From Agrocybe praecox (lineage: Eukaryota > Basidiomycota > Agaricomycetes > Agaricales > Agrocybaceae): a stretch of DNA of 64,000 nt. The notes under the pieces are model-generated. The model saw only the letters and a list, made by a program, of their open reading frames with translations, had not been told where the DNA came from and did no database searches. Numbering within the stretch: the stretch's first letter is position 1; every line of letters begins with the position of its first letter. Positions 46,969 through 58,620 of this stretch are shown piece by piece. The translations under genes were made by a program, and so were the position numbers. The stretch spans positions 1,612,001 through 1,676,000 of the forward strand of contig OZ024847.1 of the NCBI GenBank assembly GCA_964017145.1, written 5' to 3'.

Positions 46969-49527
46969 GGCGAGATTCTTGAGGCGCATAAAATTATGAC
47001 CTCGATAGTTGGAGTCACGGAAGAGTACCTTCCATTCCTCCTGAACGCTTTTAGTGACGACCTTTCGTACACTGTCCAAGGAAGTAGCCGGGTGATCCCT
47101 GACAGGTTCGACTTGAGCCCGACTAATGTCGTTGGCTTCTTGGTGTATCCTCCATTTCAGTTTCAATGGAACCTGAATGAAGTCTACTTTGCATGCGGCA
47201 TCTTCTTCTAGCCATGGTTGAAGAGCTCGACAGATGGCCAAGGAATGTCCTTGGCCACTGTGGAGGGTAGGGTCCAGTGCTCGTTTGGCTGACGCCATTG
47301 AGTCTGTGAATACAACAATGTGTTCGCAATTGTCCTGCTGGGTGGCAAGGATGATCGCTGAGCGGATAGCAAAGAGTTCTGCGTCGGGCGCAGTGACTCG
47401 TCCGGCAGGATGCGATACGGTGTGAGTCCGTTCATGTCCCCGGTATAATAAGGCGGTAGAAACCGCCTGTCGTTGTACGTCGTTCGGCACCGAAGCATCG
47501 ACTGCGCAATACACCGTTGTTTCTTGGTCTTGTGCTTCACGAAGCACTTGATTAAGACCTACGCGAACCGCATCCGCTGACGCATCGTCAGTTGGGCATG
47601 GTTCGAATGTGAAACGTTCGTTGAATAAATCCAACAGCCTGTTTCCAGGACGAGCCTCTGTCGCGACAGGCGAGAAAGACTCTGTGAGTTCAGGGAGATG
47701 ACGGTCTATCTCCAAGAGGGCCCCTCCTACCTTTGCTTTCTGAGCAGGAGTGAGCCTTGAGATTGCTAACGGGTGAACGTCAGCCCGCTTGTGGTGCTCC
47801 TCGGAGAGGAGTGACCTAAGCAGATGGGTGTCTGACAACGTGGCAGCACGGTAATTAGACCGGCCGCCTAGTTTCTTCAGATGAAGGTGGACGGGGATGA
47901 GGCCTGCTAGGGCCTCAACTCCGCCTGTGGGGGAGGTGCGGAATGCACCTGTGATCCAAAGTGCCGCTTTACGCTGCATTTTGCGCAGGTCTTCGAGGGC
48001 TCCCTTTGAGCGGGAGCCTTCGAAATACCACAAACGATATCCATACGTTGCGATCGGGAGGACACATGCGCGGTATAATAGTCGCTTCTCCTTGGGGTGG
48101 AGACCGCAAGTTGAGCTTCCAAGCATCTTCATGGCTTTCACCGATGATAATGACTTGGTAGAATAGAACCGCACGTGCTCCTTGAAAGTGAACTTGCGGT
48201 CAAAGAAGAAGCCCAAGTAGCGCCAAACGCGCTTGGGGCGAAGTGGGGTGTCTCCCGTGTAGGGAGCGTATCCGAGGTCGAGAGGTGGTGGGTCGTAGTT
48301 GTGCGACCGATCGAAGCATGCGTATTCGGACTTGTTGTGTTCGAGAATGAGTCCGATTGCAGTGAAGAGTCGAAGGAGGACTGCATAGGCAGCCACGAGG
48401 GTTACCGTGTTCTCCTGGAGAGATTTGGCTTGGGCAATGCATGTGCCGTCGTCCACGTATGATAGAAGTGATGTCTTGCGGGATATCTCTTCCATGTGGT
48501 ATAGTTTCATCACCAGGGCGATGTGGAGTGCAGAGAGGACGGGGGACAGGGCGGAGCCCTGTCTCACGCCGACATCCGCCTGCCGGGGGTCGGATGTGAA
48601 CGAACCCCATCTGTATGATGTGTATCGATCTACTAGGTAGGACGAGAAGAACCACGCCACTAGTGGCGAGAACCCCTGCTTCCTGAGTATTGCCTTGAGC
48701 ATGTCATGGTTGAGAGATGGGAAGAACTGGGCGATGTCGAATGCGACGACGCTGGTCTTGAGTCCCTTAGTCCACCCGGTGCGAATCAGGTGGGTAAGGT
48801 ACAACCCGGCATCTTCGGTCGAGCGCTGGCGCACTCCACCGACTTGATTAGGATGAACAAGGTCGAACTTGATCATGTCGTATTGAAGACGATTTGAGAT
48901 CATCTTCTTGATGAGTTTCCCGGTGGTATTCAGCAGCACAATGGGCCGGAATGCCTTAGGGTCAGAATAGGTAGGTTTGCCCGGCTTCGGTATGATGACT
49001 GAAGTGGACTCCTTAAAGTGTCTCGGCCATACACCCACACGAATGCAGGCATTGGCGAGATCGATAAGAAGTTGTGAAGCAGCTTGCTGCTTCACAACTT
49101 CTTTGAGAATCGGCCATGACACATGATCAGGGCCGGGGGATGATAGACTTGAGCAAGACGCAAGTGCCTCGTCCAGTTCTAACTTGGAGAATGGGGGCCA
49201 GTCCCTTTCCTGGAGAGTCGGGAGGGGATCGAGCACGGCAAGATCTACTACTCGGCCGGAGGCCGAGTTGTAGGTGTTGTGAAGGGCATCCCATAGGGAG
49301 TCCATTCCGTGGCAGGGCTGTCCTTGGTACTGGATAGCTTCACAGGCGGGTAACTTTCGCTGTTTGACCCATTCCATTAGGTCCCACGGGCGTCTGTTGG
49401 TGTATGCGATTTCTGTGATCCGAAGTTCAAAGAAGTCGCGCTTGACATCCTTAACGGTTTTGCGAAATGCTTTCCACTTCTCGTCCGTTTTATCCAGACG
49501 ATATGCGGTTAGCGAATTTGTGCACTA
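46969..49527 (-). pseudogene. LINE copy b ORF2: RT and RNase H domains
   Basis: The frame continues from the endonuclease through TAG 49525-49527 (other copies have GAG there) and stays open to the transposon junction. RT blocks include SSPGPDHVSWPILKEV, STSVIIPKPGKPTYSDPKAF, VVAFDIAQFFPSLNHDML, QGSALSPVLSALHIALV and the catalytic SYVDDGTC (about 48440-48470). RNase H follows at about 47000-47560 (VYCAVDASVPNDV, APDAELFAIRSAI, VVFTDSMASAKRALD). The C-terminal finger and UTR lie beyond the insertion at 30800-31636. EN-RT-RNase H with a knuckled ORF1 fits the Tad-type fungal LINEs. Confidence 0.93.
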
Positions 49528-50502
49528 GTCATTCCACCATGGTTTGGAGTGTTTTGTGATTCGGGTCTCTTTTGCATGGGAATTCCACGCATCGGTGAAG
49601 ACGTCGGCAAGTGCTTGCGCTACTCGTTCAACATCATCTCTGGTTTCGAGATGTCCCACCTCAATGGCGGTGACTTTTCCGGGAAGCTCGGTCTTCCACG
49701 CTTTGTAAGCGTCGGAGCCCTTTGCGATTGTGAAGCGGATCACGTCTTCGACGTCATCCCCTAGTTTGACAGAAGCTATTAATGGAATATGATCCGTTCG
49801 CCCCTGATGTTCCGGTGCACGAGTGACGCGACTTCTCGCTGACTCAGCAATCCTGCGGAATACCAGATCGATGACCGATGGCCGAAGGTCTGGATTGTTG
49901 GATATAAATGTAGGACCCGGATTGGACAGCTCCGTCCATTCTAGGTCGAGTTTGGCGGCTATGTCTAGCAGCGCAATAGCATCCCACCAATGATACGTGA
50001 CATTAGGGTCCCATATCCTCGAATGTGTGTTAAAGTTGCCTCCCATGTAATGGAAGCGGGGTAGTTTGTCGACGTGGTCCTGTAAGAACTGAATCGCTGT
50101 GCTGCCTTCATCTGAATATACATTCATGAAGTTGTATGTTTCATTGCCTTGGAACAAGGAAAGGACAAAGATGTCACGATGATCAATAAGATCTCGCCTC
50201 ATTGAAGGTCGGAGCCTCTCGAGTCGTTTTGACACGTATGCCATGACTCTGGGAGGAATCTCCTCATTTTCCAGGGGGCGTACCATATACAACCATGCAG
50301 GATGCATAGGCGCGCCGACGATGTTGTCACCCTCCTTATTAGATGAAGAGGGCGCTTGTCTTATTATCCGCCAGGGCGGTTCTTGTACAAAGATGACATC
50401 AACCGTATCGATTAAGGTCTCGAGTAACACGTGTAGGTAATCGTATTTCTTAGCTACATTGTGCGAGTATATACTAATTTCCCTCCCTAGGCCGTTGCGC
50501 AT
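49525..50502 (-). pseudogene. LINE copy b ORF2: endonuclease (EEP) domain
   Basis: ATG 50500-50502 (MRNGLGREISIYSHNVAKKY) opens ORF2. Endonuclease motifs are VIFVQEPPW, GGNFNTHSRIWD and GRTDHIPLI. The usual GDFN catalytic Asp is Asn here (other copies in the window keep GEDFN or RGDFN). The domain ends at KHSKPWWND followed by TAG. In the other copies the next codon is GAG, so this copy is doubly damaged. Confidence 0.92.
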
Positions 50503-50504
50503 TA
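50500..50504 (-). promoter_or_regulatory. TAATG stop-start overlap between LINE ORF1 and ORF2
   Basis: The ORF1 frame ends TAA and the ORF2 ATG shares its last two bases. The same overlap occurs at 61474-61478 in another copy. Such overlaps permit translation of ORF2 by termination and re-initiation. Confidence 0.7.
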
Positions 50505-50811
50505 AGCTACGGGGAGGGGGTTAGTACGATCGCGAAGGTTCTGTCGCATGCGACGTACCTCTGCATATTTGCCATCGATCCAAGCACGATCGAAGCGGTT
50601 GATCCAGAACTTGCATTTACGCGAGTTCGCAGCATGGTCCCCCTTGCAGTTGACGCAGTGGGCCGTGTGAGGGCACCACTAGCCAGCAGGGGTGGGTTCG
50701 AGTGGTGGGTTCGCTTTCGCGTTCCCTTTGCAGCATTTGGCGATGTCCCGATGTTCATCTGCCCTGTGCGGGCCCATGCAGTGGGGGCAGGTCGCAGCCC
50801 GAAGCCTGCAC
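50503..50811 (-). pseudogene. LINE copy b ORF1 C-terminal stub with CCHC knuckles
   Basis: The minus strand reads CPHCMGPHRADEHRDIAKCC, a TAG at about 50679-50681 (CAG in another copy), then CPHTAHCVNCKGDHAANSRK and CKFWINRF. The rest of ORF1 is absent because copy c starts at 50812 on the other strand. Confidence 0.85.
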
Positions 50812-50953
50812 ATCTCTTCTTGACTCGTTACCACCACCATCGACTTTTGCAACTTATTGTTTTCGCTTACTCTTACTCGCAAAACGATCGGAACTGGGTC
50901 TAGCACTCGGGTAACGACACATTCGAATCGGTACAACTACTGGTTCGTCAACA

Positions 50954-52068
50954 ATGGCCGAAACGCCAACAAGGGGGGGCGCAGGTTCACGCCGATCTGC
51001 ACCTCCGACAAGCCAAGGCGCTACTCCCTCGCGCTTGCAGTCTTCAGGATCTGCGAGCCCCAGGACCACCACATCGGACGTCCCTGTCAGCAGGCAGGCG
51101 ACGCCAGCCCCGTCCCATGCCGACTCTGACGTTCGCGACGAGAACATGGACAACGACAACGATCAGGAAACCTCACACGACTCCCGATCCACCTCTCGAC
51201 AATCCTCTTCACGCAAGAGGCCCCGCACCGAAGGCGCACTGCTCTCAGGAGCGGTACCACGAATCGAGGACACACCATTTGACGGCCAAGAGGGCTTCAA
51301 CGATGAAGTGGTGCAGATCCGCCGTGCCCTCATGGCAACCAACCGTTGGCTGGAACGACTAGCCAAACAACCCGAACGCGACGAGCTCCTCACAGAAGCT
51401 CCCGACATACAACACCTGGCCGAGACGATGTTCGAAGTCGCCGCCAACACCAGACGAATCCGCGCCCTCAGGTCGTACGACGATACAGGGGACGATATGC
51501 AAGTCGACAATTCCGGTCAGCCAATGACCGGGGATTGGTCAGGAATGGTGGAGGACCCAAAGACCCCACCCCAGCAACCCAGTGGGGGCAGCCTCGGCGA
51601 GGCAGCCCTCATCACTCCACGACCCCCACCACGCACGGACAAGGGGAAGCAAAAGGAGGTTCCCCCTCCCACACGGCCTCAGAAGCCCGGACCCTCAGGG
51701 TCTGGGCCCAAGAAGCCCAATCCTAAACCACCGGCTACTACACAGCCGATGCAACAACCCAAGGTTCCGGAGACTCGGTTCGGAAGAATCGTGCCACCAC
51801 TTCCTTCTCGCCGGACCGCTGGTCCAGGCAAGGGGTCATACGCCTCTCGCCTAGGCCAAGGCCCGAAACAACCCATGACCGTCGCGCAACTCGCGAAGGT
51901 CACACCTCAATTGCCTATTAGCGCGGTAGCACAGGCAACCAATCAGAATGCAGCGGGGCCAACGAAGTCGCGAAAGCGCAAGTCGCAGCTCCCCTCCTTC
52001 GTCTCTGGAGGACCGTCGAGAAGACAAGTCCTCATACAGTTTGAAAGCGCAATCCCAACATGCGACTT
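50954..52068 (+). CDS. LINE ORF1 (Gag-like), N-terminal part, copy c
   Basis: ATG 50954 (MAETPTRGGAGSRRSAPP). The first about 100 residues are Ser/Thr/Arg-rich and disordered. A helical stretch follows (DEVVQIRRALMATNRWLERL, residues about 115-160), then a Pro/Lys-rich linker (PPTRPQKPGPSGSGPKK). The start of the folded RNA-binding region (RQVLIQFESAIPTCD) runs into the gap. The frame is unbroken. ORF1 proteins of this type bind LINE RNA. Confidence 0.88.
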
Positions 52069-52268
52069 NNNNNNNNNNNNNNNNNNNNNNNNNNNNNNNN
52101 NNNNNNNNNNNNNNNNNNNNNNNNNNNNNNNNNNNNNNNNNNNNNNNNNNNNNNNNNNNNNNNNNNNNNNNNNNNNNNNNNNNNNNNNNNNNNNNNNNNN
52201 NNNNNNNNNNNNNNNNNNNNNNNNNNNNNNNNNNNNNNNNNNNNNNNNNNNNNNNNNNNNNNNNNNNN
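52069..52268. other. Assembly gap (200 N)
   Basis: Exactly 200 unknown bases, a conventional filler length, so the real size is unknown. ORFs drawn across it are not real. Confidence 0.99.
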
Positions 52269-53550
52269 CGGGGTTGAGGCCCGCAAGGGCCTCATCCCAG
52301 TCCACCTTCATCTGAAGAAACTAGGCGGTCGGTCTAACTACCGAGCTGCCACGTTATCAGATACCCATCCGCTTAGGTCGCTCCTCTCACAGGAGCATCA
52401 CAAGCGGGCTGAAGTTCATTCGTCAGCAATTTCTAGCCTCACCCCTGCCCAGAAAGCAAAGGTAGGGGGGGGCCTCATGGAGATACACCGTCATCTCCCT
52501 GAACTCACAGAGACTTTCTCGCCTGTTGCGACAGAGGCTCGTCCTGGAAACAGGTTGTTAGATCTATTCGACGACCGATTCACATTCGAACCGTGTCCCA
52601 CTGATGACAAGTCAGCGGACGCAGTTCGCGTAGGTCTTAACCAGGTGCTTCGCGAAGCACAAGACCAAGAAACAACAGTGTATTGTGCGGTCGACGCTTC
52701 GGTGCCGAACGACATACAACGACAGGCGGTTTCGACTGCCCTACTATACCGAGGACACGAACGGATTCACACTGTATCGCATCCTGCCGGACGAGTGACT
52801 GCACCTGACGCAGAACTCTTTGCCATTCGTTCAGCGATTGTCCTTGCCACCCAGCAGGACGATTGCGAACGGATTGTCATATTCACCGACTCAATGGCCT
52901 CAGCTAAACGAGCGTTGGACCCTACCCTCCACAGTGGTCAAGGACATTCCTTAGCCATATGTCGAGCTCTTCAACCATGGCTAGACGAAGATGCCGCATG
53001 CAAGGTAGACTTCATTCAGGTTCCATCGAAACTGAAGTGGAGGATACACCAAGAAGCCAATGACATTAGTCGGGCTCAAGTTGAACCTGTTGGGGATCAC
53101 CCGGCTACTTCTTTGGATAGTGTACGGAAGGCCGTCACTAAAGATGTCCAGGAGGAATGGAAGATTCTCTTCCGTGACCCCAATTATCGAGGGCATAATT
53201 TCTTGCCCCTTAAGAATCTCGCCGGGGATTTACTCGAGCCAACGTATCTCCAAGAAGGTACTTGGCTCCGTGAAGTGAAAGACGCGCATATACCGTACGT
53301 CGCGAGGATGATGAGATGCATCCTCAATCACGCTCCAATAGGTGCTTATTATGAGCGCTTCAACATTCAAGAATCTCATGCATGCAAATGCGGCTACCAC
53401 CTGCAGACGCGCGCACATATATTGCAAGTGTGTACTAAACATGCACGCCTGCACGACGGTTGGTCACCGGAACTCCTGGTGCATCTGATCAAATTCCTGG
53501 ATGACAACGACTCAGTGTTTGCATTCAGGCGACCCGCAGGGGTCGGATAA
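52269..53550 (+). pseudogene. LINE ORF2 C-terminal part: RT thumb, RNase H, zinc finger (copy c)
   Basis: It starts inside the RT thumb (IPVHLHLKKLGGRSNYRAAT). It continues with RNase H (VYCAVDASVPNDIQ, APDAELFAIRSAIV, IVIFTDSMASAKRALD), the conserved tail KNLAGDLLEPTYLQEGTWLR, the zinc motif CKCGYHLQTRAHILQVCTKH and a stop at 53548-53550. The frame is unbroken. It provides the undisturbed sequence against which the long-TIR insertion at 31637-46968 was recognised. Confidence 0.93.
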
Positions 53551-54042
53551 GCAGGTTGGGCTCCGGCCTGGCCTGCGGGACATGTTCTTCTTGGAATGCA
53601 GATTCTCTGCCATCACAATGGCGCGCGCTCTAGTACTCTGACTTGTGGGATTCGTCCTGACCCTGCGGGGGCGTTGGGGGCCCTTTAGTGGGTACCTGGG
53701 TTTGTGGGCTTCGGCCTGACCCCTCGGGGGCACTCGGGCTAAGCGGAAGCAGCGATGCGACTTGGAACGTGGAGGGACTGCGGACTGGGTGGGGTATGGA
53801 CTGTGGGCTGAGCTCGATGCCCGGCCACAATGCTTACTCGCTTGCGCCGTCAAACCAGCAACATCCTGACCGCCTAACGGCAGTCTGCAATCTTGGCGGG
53901 CCTCATGCCCGCCCTCACAGATGTAGCATAGTAGATAAATCTTGCTTAGCATGCCGCTGTATGTAACGTAGGGACCGGACTGCAATCACGCACCGGAATA
54001 CAAATGGGACTTAGGTCCTTTGATTTTTAAAAAAAAAAAAAA
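53551..54042 (+). other. LINE 3' UTR and poly(A), copy c
   Basis: GC-rich untranslated sequence ending GGACTTAGGTCCTTTGATTT and a poly(A) run. The same 3' end is seen at 30800-31300 (minus) and 54697-55154. Confidence 0.85.
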
Positions 54043-54696
54043 TGCGGCTAATGAGTTTGTACACTCGTCATTCCACCATGGCTTAGAGTGTTTTGTGATT
54101 CAGGTCTCCTTTGCATGGGAGTTCCACGCATCGGTGAAGACGTCAGCAAGCGCTTGCGCAACTCGCTCAACATCATCCCTGGTTTCGAAATGTCCCGCCT
54201 CTATGGCGGCGACTTTCTTGGGTAGCTCGGTCTTCCACGCTTTATATGCGTCGGAGCCCTTTGCAATTGTGAGGCGGATCATGTCTTCAACGTCATCTCT
54301 CCTAATTTGACAGAAGCTATCAACTGAATGTGATCTGTTCGCCCCTGATGTTCTGGTGCACGAGTAACGCAACTTCTCGCTGACTCAGCAATCCCACGGA
54401 ATACCAGATCTATGACCGATGGCCAAAGTTCTGGGTTGTTGGATATAAATGTGGGACCCGGATTGGACGGCTCCGTCCATTCTAGGTCGAGTTCGGCGGC
54501 TACGTCAAGTAGCGCAATAGCATCTCATCAGTGATACGTGATGTTGGGGTCCCATATCCTTGAGTGAGTGTTGAAGTCCCCTCTCATATATTGGAAGGGG
54601 GGTAGTTCGTCGACATGATCCTGTAGATACAGGATCACTGTACTTCTGTCGTCTGAGTAGACATTCATGAAGTTATAGGTCTCGTTGCCTTGAGCG
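54043..54696 (-). pseudogene. LINE endonuclease fragment, minus strand (copy d)
   Basis: It reads from PWWNDECTNS... back to GNETYNFMN of the EEP domain, including RGDFNTHSRIWD with the catalytic Asp intact. It has a stop or frame slip near 54300. Both ends are cut by other LINE copies. Confidence 0.88.
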
Positions 54697-55154
54697 AGCG
54701 AGACAGTCGGTCACCGGAACTCCTGGTGCATCTGATCAAATTCCTGGATGACAACGACTCAGAGTTTGCGTTCAGGCGACCCGCAGGGGTCGGATAAGCA
54801 GGTTGGGCTCTGACCCGGCCTGCGGGACATGCTTTTCCTGGAATGCGGACTCTTTGCCATTACAATGGCGTGTGCTCTAATACTCTGACTTGTGGGATGG
54901 ACTGTGGGCTGGGCTCGATGCCCGGCCACAATGCTCACTTGCTTGCGATGGCGCCAGCGCTATTGAACCAGCAACATTTTGACCGCCTAACGGCGGTCTG
55001 CAATCTTGGCAGGCAGAAGGCCCGCCCTCGCAGACATAGCGCAGTATTAAAATCTTGCTTAGCATGCCATTGTATGTAATGTAGGGACCGGACTGCAATC
55101 ACGCACTGGAATACAAGTGGGACTTTGGTCCTTTGATTTTTTTTTTTAAAAAAA
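54697..55154 (+). mobile_element. 5'-truncated LINE insertion (3' end only)
   Basis: It starts inside the ORF2 tail (VTGTPGASDQIPG frame shadow; true words HLIKFLDDNDS-like, FRRPAGVG), includes the 3' UTR and ends in T12-A14 at 55130-55154. Copy e resumes at once with GCCAAGTGCTGCAAAGGGAA, so this fragment inserted into an ORF1 knuckle region. Confidence 0.85.
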
Positions 55155-56208
55155 AAAAAAAGCCAAGTGCTGCAAAGGGAATGCAAACACGAAACTCCTG
55201 CTGGCCAGCCATGTCCCCACACGGAGCACTGTGTCAACTGCAAGGGTGCCCATGCCGCGAACTCACGCAAATGCAAGTTCTGGACCAACCGCTTAGATCA
55301 TGCCTGGATCGATGGCAAATATGCAGAGGTACGTCGCATGCGACAGAATCTCTGCGATCGTACTAACCCCCTCCCCCGTAGCTTAATGCGCAATGGCCTC
55401 AGGAAGGACATTAGTATATACTCGCACCATGTAGCCAAGAATTATAATTACTTGACTGTGCTCCTCGAAACGTTAATAGAAACTGTTGACGTTATCTTTG
55501 TACAAGAACCACCTTGGCGGATAATAAGACAAGCGCCTTCTTCAACTAATAAGGAAGGTGATAACATAGTTGGTGCGCCTATGCATCCTGCATGGCTGTA
55601 TATGGTATGCCCCCCGGAAAATGAGGAGATTCCCCCCCGAGTCATGGCATACGTGTCAAAACGACTCGAGAGGCTCCGACCTTCGATGAGGCGAGATTTT
55701 ATTGATCATCGCGACATCTTCATTCTCTCGCTGTTTCAAGGCAATGAGACTTATAACTTCATGAATGTCTATTCAGACGACAGAAGTACAGCGATCCGGT
55801 ATCTACAGGATCATGTTGACGAACTGCCCCCCTTCCAATACATGGGAGAGGACTTCAACACTCATTCGAGGATATGGGACCCTAACGTCACGTATCACCG
55901 ATGGGATGCTATTGCGCTACTAGATGTATCCACCGAACTTGACCTAGAATGCACGGAGCTGTCCAATCCGGGTCCAACCTTTATATCCAACAACCCAGAA
56001 CTTTGGCCTTCGGTCATAGATCTGGTATTCCGCGGGATTGCTGAGTCAGCGAGAAGTTGCGTTACTCGTGCACCAGAACATCAGGGGCGAACAGATCACA
56101 TTCCATTGATAGCTTCTGTCAAATTAGGAGATGACGTTGAAGACGTGATCTGCCTCACAATTGCAAAGGGCTCCGACGCATATAAAGCGTGGAAGACCGA
56201 GCTACCCA
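55155..56208 (+). pseudogene. LINE copy e: ORF1 knuckles fused in frame to the endonuclease
   Basis: The zinc-knuckle end of ORF1 (CPHTEHCVNCKGAHAANSRK) runs without a stop into ORF2 (MRNGLRKDISIYSHHVAKNY). One extra C in the C-run near 55375 removes the TAATG junction. The endonuclease motifs VIFVQEPPW, GEDFNTHSRIWDP and GRTDHIPLI are present. After TELPK (about 56208) an internal deletion joins to the RT palm end. Confidence 0.88.
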
Positions 56209-57119
56209 AGAATGTTCACTGCCATCGGACTCATTCTAGAACACAACAAGTCCGAATACGCATGCTTCGACCGGTCACACAACTACGACCCGCCACCTTT
56301 CGACCTCGGGTACGCCCCTTACACGGGTGACACTCCTCTTCGCCCAAAGCGCATATGGTGCTACTTAGGCTTTTTCTTTGACCGCAAGCTCACCTTCAAA
56401 GAGCATGTGCGGTTCTACTCAACCAAGTCTCTTTCATCGGTGAAAGCCATGAAGATGCTTGGAAGCTCAACTCGTGGTCTTCACCCCAAGGAGAAACGAT
56501 TACTATACCGTGCATGCGTACTACCGATCGCAACGTATGGCTACCATCTGTGGTACTTCGAAGGCTCCCGATCTAAGGGAGCTCTCGAAGACCTACGCAA
56601 AATGCAGCGTAAAGCAGCACTTTGGATTACAGGTGCGTTCCGCACCTCCCCTACAGGCGGGGTTGAGGCCCTTGCGGGCCTCATCCCCGTCCATCTCCAT
56701 CTGAAAAAACTAGGCGGTCGGTCAAACTACCGAGCTGCCACATTATCAGACACACATCCGCTTAGGTTGCTCCTCTCCGAGGAACATCATAAGCGAGCTG
56801 ACATTCACCCGCTAGCAATTTCAAGGCTCACTCCTGCTCAGAAAGCAAAAGTTGGAGGAGCCCTCATGGAGATAGATCGCCATCTCCCTGAACTCACAGA
56901 GTCTTTCTCGCCTGTCGCGATGGAGGCTCGGCCAGGAAACAGGTTGTTGGATTTATTCGATGAACGTTTCACATTCAAACCATGCCCCACTGACAATGCG
57001 TCAGCGGATGCGGTTCGCGTAGGTCTTAACCAAGTGCTCCGCGAAGCACAAGACCAAGAAACAACGGTGTATTGCACGGTTGACACTTCAGTGCCAAACG
57101 ACGTACAATGACAGGCGGT
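56209..57119 (+). pseudogene. LINE copy e: RT C-terminal part and start of RNase H
   Basis: It resumes at FTAIGLILEHNKSEYACFDR and runs through the RT thumb (KMQRKAALWITGAFRTSPTG) to the RNase H start (VYCTVDTSVPNDVQ), where TGA 57109-57111 replaces CGA. About 1.6 kb including the YVDD region is deleted between the two parts. It is cut by the start of copy f at 57125. Confidence 0.88.
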
Positions 57120-57267
57120 CTCCAATCTCTTCTTGACTCGTTACCACCACCATCGACTTTTGCAACTTATTGTTTTTGCTTTATCTTACTCGCAAAACGA
57201 TCGGAGCTGGGTAGCAATACTCAGGTAACGATACATTCGAATTGGTACAACTACTGGTTCGTCAACA

Positions 57268-58158
57268 ATGGCCGAAACGCCACCAAGGGGTGCTGCAGGT
57301 ACACGCCGATCTGCACCACCGACAAGCCAAGGCGCCACTCCCTCTCGCCTGCAGACTTCTGCATCTGCGAGCCCCAGGACCACGACAACGGATGTCCCTG
57401 TCAGTAGGCAGGCGACTCCAGCCCCTTCCCATGCCAACTCGGACGTCTGAGACGAGAACATGGACGACAACGACAACGATCGGGATTCCTCACACGACTC
57501 CCGGTCCACCTCTCGACAGTCCTCTTCCTGCAAGAGGCCTCGCACCAAAGGCACACTGCTCTCAGGAGTGGTACCACAAATCGAGGACACACCATTCGAC
57601 GGCCAAGAGGGCTTCAACGACGAAGTGGTGCAAATCCGCCGTGCCCTCATGGCAACCAACTGCTGGCTGGAACGACTAGCCAGACAGCCCGAACAGGAAG
57701 AGCTCCTAGCTGGAGCTCACGACATACAACATCTGGCCGAGACGATGTTCGACGTCGCAGCAAATGCCAGGCAAATTCGCGCCCTCAGATCGTTTGACGA
57801 TACAGGGGACGACATGCAAATCAACAACTCTGGTCAGCCAATGACTGGAGACTGGTCAGGAATGGTGGAGGACCCGAAGACCCCACCCCAGCAACCCAGT
57901 GGGGGCAGCCTCGGCGAGGCAGCTCTCATCACTCCAAGACCCCCACCGCGCATGGACAAGGGGAAACAAAGGGAGGTCCCCCCTCCCACACGGCCTCAGA
58001 AGCCCGGACCTTCAGGGTCTGGACCTAAGAAGCCCACTCCTAAAACACCGGCTACTATACAGCCGATGCAACAACCCAAGGTGCCGGAGACTCGGTTCGG
58101 AAGAATCGTGCCGCCGCTTCCTTCTCGACCGACCGGTGGTTCAGGCAAGGGGTCATAC
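57268..58158 (+). pseudogene. LINE ORF1 N-terminal part, copy f
   Basis: It is collinear with copy c ORF1 (MAETPPRGAAGTRRSAPPTS). TGA 57448-57450 interrupts it after SHANSDV. The frame continues from MDDNDNDRDSSHDSRST to the LTR insertion. Confidence 0.88.
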
Positions 58159-58620
58159 TGTTAGAAATTGACAATAGTGTAACCAATAGTCAATAGACTT
58201 ATAGTCAACAGTAAAGTCAAGTCTCAAGTGCACAACAATGACTAGTCTTAATGAAAATAGTATATTGCTTCTGTATAACCAAAATCCCAATCTAGTGTCT
58301 TGAGTACTCCCCAGACATAGTAGGAATACCGCTTTGTTTGTTCCTATTTACCCCAAAAATCCCTAGGTGTGAATATAGGTGCCCACAATATCACGTTCGA
58401 AATCAGTGGTGCACCAAACGAAGTTCTACACTACATATTATATACTGCCGGATTCGTCTCATTAAGGAGATTCCGAATCTAGAAAGATCTCGTCCATAGC
58501 TCTACTCTATAAATAGTTATTTACGAAATACTGTCCAAAAACAGGGAAAAACACCGAAATCTATGTAAAAGTCCATATATACAAGTCCAAAATCAAAGTG
58601 TTTGATCACTAATTTCAACA
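58159..58620. mobile_element. Solo LTR, 462 bp, with 5-bp target duplication
   Basis: It begins TGTTAGAAATTGACAATAG and ends ACTAATTTCAACA. CATAC stands at both 58154-58158 and 58621-58625. Copy c shows the empty site (GGGTCATACGCCTCTCG). There is no internal coding region, so it is the remnant of recombination between two LTRs of another retrotransposon family. Confidence 0.95.

Larger units (their letters stand above)
50812..54042 (+). mobile_element. LINE copy c: 5' end to poly(A), with assembly gap
   Basis: It begins ATCTCTTCTTGACTCGTTAC, the same start as copy f at 57125, which defines the 5' end of a full-length element. It has ORF1, a gap of 200 N, the RT/RNase H end, a 3' UTR and a poly(A) run at about 54029-54042. 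Most of ORF2 must lie in the gap, or two copies have been joined across it. Confidence 0.85.

Noticed and set aside
52060..53550. Single 496-residue ORF across the gap
   Set aside because: It is opened only by unknown bases; the two sides are different parts of a LINE.
53988..54042. Poly(A) as simple-sequence noise
   Set aside because: It follows the same 3' UTR end seen in other LINE copies, so it is a genuine retrotransposition tail.
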